64,000 bases of DNA from Marchantia polymorpha subsp. ruderalis. Lineage: Eukaryota; Streptophyta; Marchantiopsida; Marchantiales; Marchantiaceae. The stretch lies in contig AP031354.1 of NCBI GenBank assembly GCA_037833965.1, positions 6,612,001-6,676,000 of the forward strand. Reading direction: 5' to 3'. A model generated the notes under the pieces. It was not told the origin of the DNA, made no database searches, and saw only the letters and a list, made by a program, of their open reading frames with translations. Below, piece by piece: positions 26,603 to 38,534 of this stretch (its first letter is position 1; every line of letters starts with the position of its first letter). The position numbers and the translations under genes are program-made.

Positions 26603-26689
26603 ATGTCGGCGTACAACAGCAGCAAGAGCAGCAGCGGCAGCGGCAGCATCTTCTTCGACATCTTCTTCTTCTTCCTGGACCATTCCTGA
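26603..26689 (+). promoter_or_regulatory. Second upstream reading frame of ICE gene A
   Basis: ATG at 26603 opens 28 codons ending at TGA 26687-26689, with a Ser/Gly then Phe-rich peptide, in a different frame from the main gene and ending 22 bases before its ATG. It may lower initiation at the main start if the leader includes it. Confidence 0.35.
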
Positions 26690-26711
26690 TTCTGTCCCCG
26701 AGTCGACCACA

Positions 26712-29700
26712 ATGATGACTTCTACAACCAGACCGGCTCCTGGCGGAGTGTGGATGGCTGGCAACTCTCCTGATTTGAGGTTCGTCTGCAGATAGATTCT
26801 AATTCCTGTGCGCCTCCATTTGGTTCCGTGTGATGATGACCCGCTCATGTTGAAAAAGAACGGCCCCGACCCTCGCCTCCCCTCGCCTCCCCTCCCCTTG
26901 CCAATGATGGAAAGCTCGTCGTTCCATCCGTCCGAGAGGGCGAGGGCCATAAAACCTAGTCAAAAGTGTGACACCCCTCCAAGATTCTGATTGATGAACT
27001 TTTCTGGATCTACAGCTGGACTCCTGCAGCGTCCAAAAGTGTCCAAAAATAACAGCCCTCTCTCAACTTGAACTCGTCTTCTTGCTGTCCTGATCATGAT
27101 TCCGGCCCGCAGACTCGCATCCTGTATTCCGGGCATCGAGAACGATCTGAGATGGAGGCCCACAAACTGCCAGAGCCCGAGCTCGAACGATCCGACCGCC
27201 ATGAAGGTACGGACTTTCTCACCTCGTCCGAATGCGGATAGGTCCAAAAAGATTCCAGCCCGTGTCGGAAGATTTGCATTTTGTCTCACATGGCGGCTTC
27301 TGGGTTGCGTTGCAGGACGATCTTCCTTCAAGCTCGGGCTTTTCGGCCAAGGGAATGCTGGACGATGAATCGTGGTACATGGGGCCCGAGAGCACGCTCT
27401 TGGATGAGATGAAGGAGCTCGTCGGCTCTCAACAGCAGCAGCAGCAGCAGCAGCATCAACATCAACACCAACACCATCACCAGCACCAGCATCAGCAGCA
27501 GGATAATATGTCGTCGGCGCATTTCAACACCTTGGACGCGCCGCATTTGCACGGCCTCTTCAACCGCAGCAATGTCAACAGATCTTTCGGCGGATTATCG
27601 TCGTTCCTGGACACCGGGATGCAATACGATGGAGGGATGAGCAGCATCCACTGCCAGGGAGGAGGAGGACCAGCAGGAGCAGCGGGAATGGGTGGGAATT
27701 TCCTGCAGCATCAACATCAACCCCAGGCCGATGGTCAAAGCGCCGTCGGCGGCAGCAGCAGCTCGGGGGGCATTGCGATGCCGAGTCTGGGGCCGAATGT
27801 GCACAGCGGGAATGTGCGCGGTGCGCTGCTGAGCAATTTGAGTCCGCGAGGTGGGCTGCAGGTGGAGGGCGGCGGCGGCGGTGGTGCTGCGTTCGGGCAC
27901 CAAGGCGCAAACTTGAATAAATTGCTCAGCACCTGCAGTTTCACGAACGCCGTGGGAGGGTTCAACAATCATCATGCTCATGCGCATCACAGCGCCCATC
28001 ATGGACTTGGCGCCGCCGGCATGGGCAGCGGTGGATTCGGCGACACCTATAACAACTCTTTGAGCAGAAATCTCATGGCCAAGGACAATCATTCCTTGCA
28101 GATGCTGAACGTCGAGCGCCCTCCGTACCTGTCCAAGCACCTGCTTTGCTCGAGCTCCAGCGCGCAGAAAGTCGCTCCTTGCAGCACCACCAGCACCAGC
28201 TCGCAGCAGCACAAGAGGGGAGGAACATTGCGGCACGCGGTGTCCGGGGGCCCAATTTCGCCCGCCCCCGTCGACAAGGCGTCGCTGCGAGTGATCACCT
28301 CGGCCTCCAATGACTCGTCCGTCAACATGCCCGGCGACGATCGCTCGAACGCGGGGGGCAAGCCGGACAAGGCTATGGTGGTCAACATGTGCGGCCCGGC
28401 CCCGGCCCCAGCCCCAGCCCCGTCGTCGGCAGGCGCCAAGGACGATGGCAAGGCCAAGCTCGGCTCGGATGACGGAGGGGCGACCGCAGGCGACACCGAT
28501 ATGGCGGATACGGAGCCTCGATTGGATCAAGACGAGGCGAAGGATGATGACGATATAGAGGAAAGCGGCGATGGCTCGGGGCTATACGAGGCCGACGACA
28601 TGAATGGCATGGACGGTCAAGGCCCAGGCACGGCTCTGAGCTTGCATGGGGAGAAGGGCAAGGGCAAAAAGGGCCTGCCAGCTAAAAATCTCATGGCCGA
28701 GCGCAGGCGTCGCAAGAAACTCAACGATCGTCTCTACATGCTGCGCTCCGTGGTACCGAAGATCACCAAGGTGCGAGCACGGACGTCAATCCGCACCCAC
28801 ACCGCAACGCAGCCCAGCGCGCATGCCATGTCCGGGCCGGATTGGATTGGATTGGGTCAATGGGGTGGAACGGACATGGCATGGCGGTGCGCGAGGAGTT
28901 CAGTTGTGTAGTGAGTCAGTCAGTCATTCATTCATTCGTGTACTTTTTCTGAAGAGCGAGCTACGTTCCCGAGCTCGCTACATGTACATGTAGCTAGATC
29001 GATCGTCGAGCCGCAATCTGCCACTAGATTGCAGGCTGCGTCAGCGGCTGCTCAAGGCCTACGACTGACTAGAGGCTTTTGTTGGAACCTGTGCAGATGG
29101 ACAGAGCTTCAATACTCGGAGATGCGATCGAGTACTTGAAGGAGCTTCTAGACCGCATCAATGATCTGCACAATGAGCTAGGCTCGACCACTCCCCTGGA
29201 CCGACCACCTATCCAGCAGCAGCAGCAAAATAACCACAACAATAACAACAGCAGCAACAACAACAACAACGTCGTTAACAGCGCTGCCCTGCAAGCCGCC
29301 ATGCCGCAACCGAGCTCGTCTACGTTGACAACATGCCGAGTGAAAGAGGAGCTGCCATCGTCAATTCCGAGTCCTGATTCGCAGCAGCAACCGCAAACGC
29401 TAAGGGTGAGTCCCCTTCAGTCGCAGTGTAGGGCCACAGCGCGCGGTTTCATTTAAATAGTTGGACCGCATCTCGTCGTGAACGCTGAATTATAAGATCA
29501 AGCAGACCAAAAAGCGCAGCATTCTATCCAGAAAATATGGAGGCATACTGAATGGCAAAAGTGTCCTTCCTTTTGCAGGTGGACGTGAACATGGGCGAGA
29601 GGAGAGGCCTCAACATTCACATGTTCTGTTCGAGAAGACCGGGGCTCTTGCTGTCCACCATGCGTGCTCTGGACGGGCTGGGGCTGGAAGTGCAGCAGGC

Positions 29701-30085
29701 TGTCGTTTCATGCTTCAACGGCTTTGCTCTCGATGTGTTCCGTGCTGAGGTAATACAGTTTTCAGGTCTTAGACCTCATGCTGTGTAGGGTAGCACAATA
29801 CTTCGTGGGCAACGAGAACAGCTTTGAGCATTCAGTCCGGCATTTGAAAAGATATGTTCTGATACTGAACTGCTGCCGATCAGTGAGAGTGTTGCAATTA
29901 GTAGTGTAGAGTCTGACCCATTTTGTTCGTTGATATGTCGTGGTTATATATCGAGTCGGCCCGGGGAGCTTACAGTGCATGGGTTTGTTTGTTGGCAGCA
30001 ATTGCAAGACAATGAAATCGGCTCGGAGGAAGTACGATCGGTGCTGCTCCATGTGGCAGGGGCTAACGTCAGTGCCCTTCAGTGA
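26712..30085 (+). CDS. ICE: ICE1/SCREAM-type bHLH transcription factor, paralogue A
   Basis: Six exons: 26712-26779, 27113-27206, 27316-28770, 29097-29405, 29579-29749 and 29999-30085, encoding 727 residues. Exons 1-2 were found by matching the second ICE gene: both carry a W-M-A-G-x-S-x-x-L-R segment and an I-P...R-W-R segment. Exon 3 starts [10 protein letters not shown], carries a Gln/His tract, Gly/Ser-rich stretches and an acidic patch ([16 protein letters not shown]), and ends in the bHLH basic region ([18 protein letters not shown]516). Exon 4 begins [18 protein letters not shown], completing the bHLH (about 505-558), and holds the sumoylation-type motif RVKEE (K622). Exons 5-6 form the ACT-like C-terminus. 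ICE/SCRM proteins are nuclear E-box binders that partner SPCH/MUTE/FAMA-type bHLHs in stomatal and related programmes. The KRAAM MAPK-contact motif is altered here (KRGGTLR, K354). A second Met follows the first directly. Confidence 0.93.
27431..27502 (+). repeat. CAG/CAT/CAC tract encoding Gln/His run
   Basis: Glutamine and histidine codons alternate in exon 3 of ICE gene A, giving an uninterrupted Q/H stretch of about two dozen residues. The paralogous exon at 45.2 kb lacks it. Such tracts are prone to length change. Confidence 0.9.
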
Positions 30086-31614
30086 TCCGAAGATGAGGCC
30101 GAAAAAGAGAACGCATAATCCTTGGATACTGGGACTAGTGTAAATAGAATGGAGTTTTTCTGTACTCTATTGATTTTAGTCCGGGGTGAGTGGAAGAAGA
30201 GGTCGTAGCTGAGCAATCCACCCGGCCAGCCAGCTAGCCAGATCTGTGACCGGGCAATGTCTACCTAAATTTCTAATCTCGGGAGCTAGATCAGATCGCT
30301 TACTCAGTGTTAGTCTGACAGCCTGCCCCACGGTCATTCGAATTGAACGCGAGGAAGGAACAGGCCCTTCGATGATTATTTCTTGTTGCCCGATCAGTCA
30401 GTGTAATGGACCCTCATTCCATCCCTGAGCTTTTCTATCCGAATTCCCCATGGTACTCATTTGTGTATACTATTAAATAACCGAGACTCGTGGAATGCAG
30501 TCTCCCAACTTTTAAGGCCTTATCTTCTCGTGTTCGGTCGCTTGTTCAGCTCGACTCTTTTCAATGCAATGTCTGTCGGTCGTCTTCGGTGAACCGCATC
30601 TCGACAACTCCAACTTCGGCCAATATGAAAGATTGATTGGTTCCCTTCCGACAACCTACTGAGAAAAATGAAAAGGATTCACTCGCCTGCTTTAGATCTA
30701 TGCAGCACCAAACCTGATGTGGGGGTCCATGCCTTTACGTCAACTCTCGAGCAAAAGACATGCAACTGGACCGGTTCAAACATGCGTTCGTCGGCAAAAG
30801 ACCTGCGAGATAGCAAATTCCGCGGGAATGCCACCCGCTTGCAGCGTCATTACCATAAACTCGTGCCTACGATGGCAAATGATCTCGGAGCACACTCGAA
30901 TGGCGGATGATGTCGGGGCCTGTCGACGTGGGTCTTAAAAAGAGCTCAATTGCCCCGGGAAAACACCGAACACGAAAATCGAGCCGTCACGAATCAGATG
31001 CGAGTTGAAAGTGCACAGGAAAAGGAAAAGGTGAGCTGAGCAATGCAAAGAAACACCGCAGAGACAATCCAGGTGCGATTGGATTTGAGACGCAGACGAG
31101 TTCACGTCAGTCTGAATGTCATGGACAGGCGAGCGTGTTCCATTTGGCGACGCAGGAGTGGACTGCTGACTTGAAAACAGCCTAGTATAAATGTGGGTAT
31201 GATATTTGCTTTTCTATACAGTATCTGCAGGCAAGCATGGCGGAGGGGTGTGAAGGTGACAAAGCCGTTCGTGCAAATGCCTCTAATCAACCATCAACAT
31301 GAAGCTTCGTGGTAACGTTTTCACCCCGTCACCCACTCGGTAGTCAGTGTCACTGAGAGACTAAGACAGGGTTATCTACTTGCCCTTGTTCAGACAGAGG
31401 TGCAAAAGCAAGGTCTGGCTTGCCTGCCAGACAGACAGGGAGCCAGACAGACTTAGATGACCGTGCGCAGCTGGCGCAGGTGTTGCCTATGCAATGATGA
31501 AGACCGAGATGCAACTTCGTGGAAGTCTGAGCTCGCTCGCTCTCGGGCCAATAGTCCCTCCCCGTCAGAAAAGAAAGTGCACGAGTGGATGCTCTTCGTT
31601 CGAGCATGGCATCA

Positions 31615-33815
31615 GAACCACGTAAGCTTCGTCCGTCTGTTGTGGTCGTGTACACATACATTGCAACTTTGTCCAGACCCGAGACAGTGTCTTTCGTAGT
31701 CAGCAGAATCCTTTATATAAGTATCGACATATTAATGGTCCTAAATTTCACTGCCTTTTTCTGAAGCTCATGGCCGTGGACGTAAGCTTCATTCGTCTGT
31801 TACTGGTCGTGTACTCTTTGACTAAGCATTTCCTTTTTCTAAGCCCCTTCCAAACTTAAGAAGCTATGGCCAGTTCAAGGGGAACAAAATTATGAGTCCA
31901 GCAAAGCGGCTGCCCTTCATGGATTGAATGGACGTGGGCTTTGTTCCTCTTGCCCGGGTTGTTCGTTTTAACATACATGCCTTCTCTCCTCTCCTTACTC
32001 CTTACTCCATTCTCCACCCGACACTTTTAGTCTGTTCGCCATACCCTCAAATTAAACATTCTACGCACTCCTCGACCTCACATGGACGAAATATTCTGCT
32101 CACACACTGATTACCCGACTGTTCATGTAAGCTGTGTGCTTTTCTGGTTTTGTGTCCAATTAAACCACGGCCTCTGTCCACTATCTGCAGCCCTTACATC
32201 TCCGTATCGTTCTCGGTCCAAGCTCAACGGGAGTATATTGGGAGTATAATGAGAATCGCGCGGAGCTGGATGGATTAGCGAGCACTTATTGTTCATGAAC
32301 AAGTCCTCTTAGTATGTGGGTTGTGATCATGTTAGTACACATGGGCTCCGGACAGAATAATCAATGGCGGAACCAGTAGCTCTCGGAGAGGTGTATTTTA
32401 CTGATAGAAGCATGAATGTATATTGTAGAGCCAGATATTTTACAAGCAACACATATGTGACATCTCAAATGGGAAGGTTCCCCGTCTGTTTTCTTCGTGG
32501 AGTCAACAGATGTAAGCTGAGATCAACGTTTTGGATAGCGCCATCCGTGGACCAAAACTCATCTGGAACGTCCTGCAATTTCACGTCAATATTGGTCCGA
32601 GATTAAGAGTTGAGTATTTTATGTGTCAAAGGGCAGGTGGACCGTGTCCCCTCAATCCAAACACTAGGAAGAAAGGAAGGAAAAGAATATTGAAGCCAGT
32701 CGGGTCGGTGACCAGTCAAACTTCATGACAGGATAAAAAAATTATATTTCCTCTTAAAGTGGGCATCGATTTTGTACGTGATAAAGAATGAGCTCTCGTG
32801 TTTTTTTAACTCTTGTGATTATGTCGACTCACAGTTCGCTTTTTAGTGATCGGTGGCCAACAACGAGATAAATCTCTGGTATGAGCAATTCATAATCTTT
32901 CCATGACAGTCGTGTCTACTCATCAGTGGCTCCCTCATACCGTGTAGTAATGTTGAATCAGCGGGCTCATGTCCATGCCATAGCAGTTTGGAAATGGCAT
33001 TAAAACGCTCTTGACCAAAACATTCTTCTAGACTACGTTTGGGTGTGTGGAGAAAGAAAGCTGAATCTGGATACTAACCCATCATGAAGACCCTCGACGT
33101 AAGCAGTGATTGCTTTTTCGGGTCATGTACAATAACAGTACATGTCTCCAGTATCTAAGCCCTTTTCTAATTCCCAGACCCAATCTGGATACAAGGCGAG
33201 AGACATTATCAAATGAGCCCACTGTAGTCGATTACGGTACGATCATTGCGAAGTTTGATACGAAGGGAGCTTTGTAGGCTTTTTTGATCATGATGGAATA
33301 CATGTCTCCTTGGTCTCCAACAAGAATAGTTTGTACTGTAGGCTGCACTATTAGCCAATTGAGAATTGCAACTTTAAGCTTTCACATATTCAAGTCGATA
33401 GAACCACGTAAGCTCGGGGCAAAACCTCGAAGGATTCACTTGTCGTTGTGGACACCGATACCAGCGCATGTCCACTAGAAAGAAGATGGCTCTAGATCTG
33501 TATGTGTTACTGGAGTAAATTACAACTTTAGAGTAAGAGTTTAATATGCAGCAGGACCTAGAGGAGCAGTACTGTTGGGTAGATCTAGAATCTGTCAAGC
33601 CTGTGTGTGCCTCGAGCACCCAAAGGAACGCTCAGAGGAAAGGAGGAAGGAAAGATCAAAGGAAAAAAAAAATTGCGCGATGTGGAATGGAACCTCTGGG
33701 GCCATTGCCTCGAGCCTCGAGCCTCGAGCAGCCCAGCCGGAGAAAGCGAGGCAGTGCAGGCGAAAGACGTAAGGATTGTTCTTTGTGGTCATGTACATAC
33801 ATGTTTGATTTGATG
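31615..33815 (+). repeat. Dispersed diverged repeats with GTAAGC...GGTC(G/A)TGTAC
   Basis: Copies begin near 31620, 31782, 33103 and 33767. Each has (A)CGTAAG, a T-rich segment of about 15-20 bases, then GGTCGTGTAC or GGTCATGTAC. Two of them also share a downstream TCTAAGCCC. Partial copies occur near 32128 and 33407. GTAAG resembles a splice donor, so duplicated exon-intron borders of a non-coding transcript are one possibility; that is inference. Confidence 0.45.
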
Positions 33816-36349
33816 GAACCGAGAAAAAATCGGTCTATTATTTTCCCTCGCTTTATTCCATATTGTATTGTGGGCATGGAATTCTTTACTTTTCTTCTTT
33901 ACGATGCGCTCACTATTGGCATTTGAATTCCCAGGCCCCTACCGAACCTTCAATTGGAGAAGGTTGAGCTCATCTCTCGCCACGATCGATCGACCAAAGG
34001 TGTGTGTACACTTTTTCACTGATGAACTTTTTCATCATCATAGGTATGAATGAGAGGCCGAAAGAATGAGATTCATTCTTCAGGCCCATGCCAGCAAGTC
34101 TTCGGCTTAATGAGCTGTTCATATCTGATCTAGGTTATTGGGCTGGGGGTCCAGTTCCAACAAACTAATGCGTTCATATGTGGGAACAAACGCGGGCACT
34201 ACCTACAAACCAAATTTTCTCTTCGTGATGAGTGGGGGAAATGATTAATATATTGCTCAGTCCCTCTCCAGCACCAGATGTAGACTAGCTAGCTCGTTGC
34301 TAGCATGTGTAAGACGGATGATCGAATAGATGTCTGAATCCAACTTTTTGCAATACCAAATGTCATATTACGACTTCATGGAATTTCATTGCAGTACAGT
34401 AGGCTAAGCTAGTGGATCAAGTGAGCTGCAAATAACTCAGAAAATCGACTTGGGAGTTCCTGGCATATCAGTAGTAAATTTTGTATGCCCTGTAGAGCAA
34501 TTGAATATGGTTCTACACACAATTGTAGAGTAGGTTCACCTGTAGACCAGAATAACATAGCTCAATTGCTCCGCAGTGGTTAAAATGCAACTTTTGATTT
34601 TATATAAAGCTCATTGGGAAATACACCACCTTAGATTTGTACATCGATTTGCAGACAGCAGGTCCATCGTTCTGTACCAAATGTTTGAAATTGCTGTCGA
34701 ACTATAAAGTTGGAACCGCGGCCTGGTTTGTCGCCCACTCCAAGAGATTATTCAAAACAATACAACTATTTTGTATACATTCACATCTCAGTTTTTCTAG
34801 CACTAGCTAAGACGCTATGGTCCCGAAGACGGTTCATAACTTTGTTATGTTTCTACTTCTAGCTAGTCTTAGAGATAGTCAGGCCAAGATACAGACATTT
34901 CACAAGATTTGAGAGACGACTTACCAAACTTCCTCGAGTTTAGCTCACTAATGGGTTTGACACCTCTTTGCATTCATATTCACATCTGCTCCACCAAGTC
35001 AGAGAAAAAATTTGGAACGAGAACATGAGCTAAATTTGACGCTTGAGCCCAGCAGACAGAAACTACATAGATGGAACAATTAAATTGTGAGAGGAATTCA
35101 TCAACAGAACCAGGTAGTAACTGATGAAGTTGTCTGACTATGTCTAAGTTCGCTTGACACAGTTATCCATGCTAAGTCCTTTAATATGTAAGGCGAAAGC
35201 GTGAAATTGTATTGGCAACTTTTGTGAGAAGAAAATCCTCAGAAGTGTACAACTATTCTTTAGCTTTAGCATTGGCCATCCAGCCAGTACTCTAGTTATG
35301 GACTATACATTATGTTGCGTCTATTGGGTTAAAGGAAATGGAGCACAACGGAGAAACCTTTTGGAAACTTCAACGTCAAGTCAAACTCATGAGAAAAAGT
35401 ACCAAGTATACAGGAAAAATAGTGGACGAACATAAAGTGTAAAACTGTATCTGGAAAGAGAACCAAGAAAAATGCAACCCAAGGGGCAAAAAACGGGTCC
35501 AAAAACAACAAAGCTCGAAAATCAACTGATGCGTACACGATATATCAGAATGATTCAACAGTGATGATTTATGAATCGAGATAGATCTCGTGAAAGACAA
35601 CAAAATCTTGCATTTTTAACAATATAAGAGGAGAGAATATTTTTGTAAGCACACGCAGTTTCGTAATAAAAGAAGCTACCGTTACATCTTGTCACCCTAT
35701 ATTCTTGCCCGTCCTATTCCTCAGTGAGGTTAAAAACTTTAAAAGCCCATGTCACTGTGAAGTCTACATGACATGTCTGCTACACTTGCTGATTGGGCTC
35801 TCTCAATCTTGGCACCATCTCACCAGATCACGCAGCCTACCGATAAACCGAGTGCAATAGCATCTGACACGATAAGAGTTCAGAATTACGTGCAGCATTC
35901 GGGTTAGCCATCGTGTAGTCGGTCCTAGAAATTTGGTGTTAAAAATTTGCTGGCTTGTTGATCGAGCTCAATCATCCAAATTGCATATTTCGTTTCGTGT
36001 GAAACTCGAGTTCTCCTTCTCCATATCCAAAAGTTTTTTTAAGACCTTATAAGGGAGCCAACTGTAAATACTATAGAAGCCCAGTCATGAAGACAAAATT
36101 CGAATCTCATTTTGTTCTCGTAGATGAGATATTCCCCACTTGTATCGAGTGTCACTGAGTGGTTGCAGTGAGGAGAGAGATAAGAGGGTGTGTGTGAGAG
36201 AAAGGGAGAATGGAGCTCATGATGGTCAAATGCGCATTTGACTAATGTATTATAGAAACATTCCGTAAATTCCTTAAAATATATACCCTCACACGAGATC
36301 AGATGACGAGGATGTTTTCCTTCCATTATTTGTCATGTGTTAAAAATCA

Positions 36350-36532
36350 TTAGATCATCTCTGTGTTATGACACCGAAGAGTAGTTAGACTGAAGATGTG
36401 AGGCTTACTTAAGGCGAATCGATTGTCGAAACTAATGATATCACTGGAGCCATCGTCGCATCGAAACCATTGTTCATATGTGATGGAGGTGGTGGTCCTT
36501 GCAGAATCATGTAGAAAGTTGACTTTCGACAA
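36350..36532 (-). pseudogene. Coding-like scrap, second copy of the F-D-N-R motif
   Basis: The - strand peptide includes WFRCDDGSSDIISFDNRFAL and resembles the scrap at 10524-10883. Matching DNA includes CG-A/G-TTGTCGAA and GGAG-C/T-CATCGTCG in the same order on the + strand. No start or partner exons were found. Family unknown. Confidence 0.3.
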
Positions 36533-38492
36533 GAAATTAAACTTGAACTGATTAAGTCTTTTCGCACGTCAGGAGTGGCCTATCCAAGAATTTGCGAATT
36601 TTTCAGATAGTCTTGACTTCGGGACTCAAATTTTACTTTTCCTCACTTTTCTTGAGGAGTTGCATGCGCACGTCCATGTCCAAAACAGAACAGAAAAAAG
36701 CAAAAGCAGTGAATATAATAGAATCTAGAATACCGTTATTTCGATCAACAAAACTATCACCTTTTTCTCGTAATTTCGCGCATGTCCTTTCACTATTTCG
36801 CCGCGAGGCATTCTGATGTCCAAGTTAATTTATGTTTTCATATTTGTCTTCTTTACCTTTTCACGAGATGTGAAATTTCTGCCCCTCTTTCCTCTGCGAA
36901 TTAATAAAAGCTTGTGCATTATAACAGGCCTATACCATTGGTCCACGTTTGGACCTAAAAACCTCAGATCTTTGTTGAGCTATGAATACAGATCTGTTGT
37001 CTCTATTTCCTGACCTTTCTCTTCTTTTTAGACATTTATGCGGACATTGTTCTGAAGAGTAATATATACAATTCTATTCGCGTTCAGAGACATGAAGTAG
37101 CATGTATATTTTCGTTTTAAATTACTGACAGGAGTGAAAGGGATTATAGGGTAATTCGTGCGTTTGGAAAATGATTACTGCTCGATGGTTTGAGATCTTC
37201 TGACAAGATACAAACGTGTCATGAGGAAGACCGAATTAGTAAACCAGATTAGGGATAAATATTTTAATGAAGCTTACTTCTCTAGAGTTATAATTCAGAA
37301 CTCTTCGTACTAAGTACGACGTAATCATGAGTAATCAAGTTTGATTAATGAGAGCCTAATGTAATTATCTGAAGGATGTGTCTAATATCCAGTTCGAGCT
37401 TTATGCACATTTCTAGAATGTCACACCTTGTGGTACACAAACATCATCTTCACGCATTATTTGATTTGGCTTCCGCTGATGATTATTTGTTGTACAAGAC
37501 ACTACACCTCGAGGTTGCAAATATGAAATCGGCACGAGGTCGATAACTGTGACGATTTATGACCCCATTGACAAGTTTTGGCAACATGTAGCCATAGTTT
37601 GGATGGATTCCCATCGCCAGCGCTACAGCGAGCTCCGCACTAGTCTGTCGCTGTACGGTGCCAATCGAGGCGTTTGCTTCAAGATCCGACGGTTCGATCG
37701 CCGATCAATCAGTGCTTCGATGTAAAGACGATCTTGTTAATACGATTTAAGGGAAGGGCCGGGCGAGGGCCCAGTAGAAGACGCACCGTCGATGGAGTGG
37801 AATGGACGGATCTGCGGTGTCTGTGGGGAGCGTGAGTTCGCGAGAAACGTCGGTAATAATGGACGGGGCAATGATAGGCCGGCACGTGGCTGCAATATAT
37901 CGATAAATGGGTAAATGGGTAGATGGGAAGCTCCGAGCAATGAGAGCGGGGCACGTGGCCGGAGGGTAACGAGCGGAGGACTTCTTACAAGGAACAAGGT
38001 AATATCGTTATACGGACGGGCAGAAAACAGGGACTTTCCCTGTTCGAGAGCGACGAGGGCTCCCGGGGACCAGGAGCTACCGACCGGCGTTCGAGGAGGC
38101 GACGCCTGTGGGACAGAAAGAAGGACCGGAAGAGCAGAAGAGCGTCGGGAGAAATCTGTCGGGTCCCTCCCTCCCTCCCTACGGATCTCCTGTCTTTCGC
38201 GACGACGCGGCCGGCCGGCGTGAGCCCCTGACCTCGGAGGAGAGGCCGTCCCTAATTGCTGATCGAAGCGGGTACACGTGTTCTGAAAGAGCGTCTTATG
38301 ATTGGGCACGCCCGGAACGAGCTCCTCAATCGTCGCGAGGTAAACTCCGCGACAAGGATCGGGCGTCGCCGCCGAAAGAGACGAAGGCCTCGTCCTGTGG
38401 TTCGTTAATGTTCGCTTGGCCCGCTGGCTCGCCCGCTGGATGGATGGATGGTCCAGTGACCGACCGGCTGGCTGGCTGGCCCTACCGGATAC

Positions 38493-38534
38493 GGGGTAGG
38501 GAGGGAGGGAGGGAGGGAGGGAGGGGTGCGGGGC
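38493..38534 (+). repeat. (GGGA)n tract, G-quadruplex candidate
   Basis: GGGTA is followed by about six GGGA units and GGGG runs in the GC-rich region upstream of ICE gene B. The spacing fits a very short-loop G-quadruplex on the + strand. Confidence 0.75.

Larger units (their letters stand above)
22500..26711 (+). promoter_or_regulatory. GC-rich promoter and leader region of the first ICE gene
   Basis: Composition rises abruptly at about 22.5 kb and stays GC-rich to the gene. Open frames on both strands here are proline-, serine- or arginine-rich shadows without domains. Notable items are a (GGGAA)n tract at 25157-25198, triplet runs at 26063-26100, and two upstream reading frames at 26481-26597 and 26603-26689. 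It probably contains the promoter and a long 5' untranslated region; I could not place the transcription start. Confidence 0.5.

Noticed and set aside
27595-28530. Long - strand frame of 311 codons
   Set aside because: It lies wholly within ICE A exon 3, which has clear coding content on the + strand, so it is a shadow frame.
33546-33926. 126-codon + strand frame in the ICE spacer
   Set aside because: Starts in ordinary DNA but runs through a purine-rich stretch and a CCTCGAG triplication; no domain, so chance is more likely.
37670-37720. GGTTCGATC word resembling a tRNA T-loop
   Set aside because: No matching stems, anticodon arm or acceptor pairing could be drawn around it.
37737-38309. 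Frame of 190 codons on the - strand in the ICE spacer
   Set aside because: Composition-driven (Pro/Arg/Ser-rich) in GC-rich DNA, overlapped by equally long frames on the + strand; no family resemblance.
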